From NCBI RefSeq assembly GCF_041435095.1, contig NZ_CP108025.1, positions 3,348,001 to 3,412,000 on the forward strand: a stretch of 64,000 nt of DNA, in the 5' to 3' direction. A program made the position numbers and the translations under genes. The notes under the pieces were generated by a model. The model was not told where the DNA came from. It searched no databases and saw only the letters and a program-made list of their open reading frames with translations. Of the stretch, positions 63,697-64,000 are shown piece after piece; within the stretch, counting starts at the first letter, position 1; each line of letters opens with the position of its first letter. Source of the stretch: Kitasatospora sp. NBC_00315. Lineage in GTDB: Bacteria; Actinomycetota; Actinomycetes; Streptomycetales; Streptomycetaceae.

Positions 63697-64000
63697 ATGA
63701 GTGTCGGCACCACCACTGCGCGACCGCCCGAGGGCCGCTACGGCCGCAACGGCGACCGCGAGGCGGACCGCAGGCTGAAGGCCGTCGGCGCGGTCTGCGC
63801 GGTCGTGCTGCTGGCCGTGGTCGCCTGGTTCGGCGGCGCCTACCTGCTGCGGGAGACCAAGATGAACGGCCTGGTTCCGACCTTCGAGGCCGTCTCGGAC
63901 TCCGAGATGCAGATCCATCTCCAGGTGAGCAAGAGCGCCGGCACCGCGGGGACGTGCACCGTCCGCTCGCAGGCCGCCGACGGCTCGGTGGTCGGCCTGT
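63697..64000 (+). CDS. DUF4307 membrane protein (cut by window end)
   Basis: Starts MSVGTTTARPPEGRYGRNGD; one membrane segment follows (LKAVGAVCAVVLLAVVAWFG), then an outside part (GLVPTFEAVSDSEMQIHLQV, TCTVRSQAADGSVVGL) that runs off the window. This matches the DUF4307 family, which I recall divergent from mca in streptomycetes. Function unknown. TATAGT at 63621 is a plausible -10 box, and AGAGGA precedes the ATG. Confidence 0.82.
   Translation, partial: MSVGTTTARPPEGRYGRNGDREADRRLKAVGAVCAVVLLAVVAWFGGAYLLRETKMNGLVPTFEAVSDSEMQIHLQVSKSAGTAGTCTVRSQAADGSVVGL

Overview
The window is very GC-rich actinomycete DNA. Gene order and families (WhiB-like protein, SARP/AfsR regulator, SpoIIE-type phosphatases, mycothiol S-conjugate amidase, polyphosphate glucokinase, many GTG/TTG starts) point to a streptomycete, Streptomyces or Kitasatospora. 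Much of 14.7-28.5 kb and 62.3-64 kb follows an order I remember as conserved in Streptomyces chromosomes: ychF, DUF6542, ppgK, ispH, xseA/xseB, glpX, wbl, DUF1707, class I fumarase; and mca with a DUF4307 gene. Accessory DNA is inserted between these conserved blocks.

Layout. 0-9.1 kb: 3' part of a PAS-domain signalling protein (cut by the window edge), a Nudix hydrolase, a tiny SPOR-like ORF, a DUF4190/septum-formation-type membrane protein, a methyltransferase, a PNPOx-like protein, a secreted DUF3616 protein, a split RibD-like reductase/deaminase pair and a HAD phosphatase. 9.1-14.7 kb: an accessory island with a YoeB ghost, an intact yefM-yoeB toxin-antitoxin operon, and a two-gene ATPase/DUF4276 (Toprim-like) pair resembling an anti-phage system. 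Its second gene is split by an IS1380-family element with a 4-bp target duplication. 14.7-28.5 kb: core metabolism (isoprenoid, exonuclease VII, gluconeogenic FBPase, fumarase). 28.6-36.9 kb: regulation (GntR/UTRA repressor with palindromic sites, SARP/AfsR regulator with a divergent small acidic protein, methyltransferase, SpoIIE phosphatase). 37-39.2 kb: the divergent oxyR / ahpC-ahpD peroxide locus.

39.3-46.3 kb: AI-2E-type permease, an IS30-family element lying inside an inverted repeat, a secreted lytic transglycosylase, a PIN-PhoH ATPase and a cis-prenyltransferase. 46.5-58.4 kb: a secreted GH18 chitinase with a DasR-like dre site, a prepilin-peptidase-like protein, a lipoprotein, an aminotransferase, PEP carboxykinase, a PAQR-family membrane protein, a GNAT acetyltransferase, a secreted papain-like peptidase operon and an HTH regulator. 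58.4-64 kb: a thioredoxin-domain (YyaL/DUF255) gene, a truncated membrane-protein remnant, a Uma2 nuclease-like gene, a 125-bp exact duplicate of the YyaL 5' end, a small membrane protein, mca, and a DUF4307 gene that runs off the end.

The most notable items are the IS-broken ATPase/DUF4276 pair, whose ancestral reading frame can be restored exactly, and the duplicated yyaL 5' end bracketing foreign-looking genes. Many intergenic regions carry short tandem-repeat arrays with 10-30 bp units, and many convergent gene pairs are separated by near-perfect hairpin terminators. No tRNA, rRNA, CRISPR array or recognisable riboswitch was found by eye.
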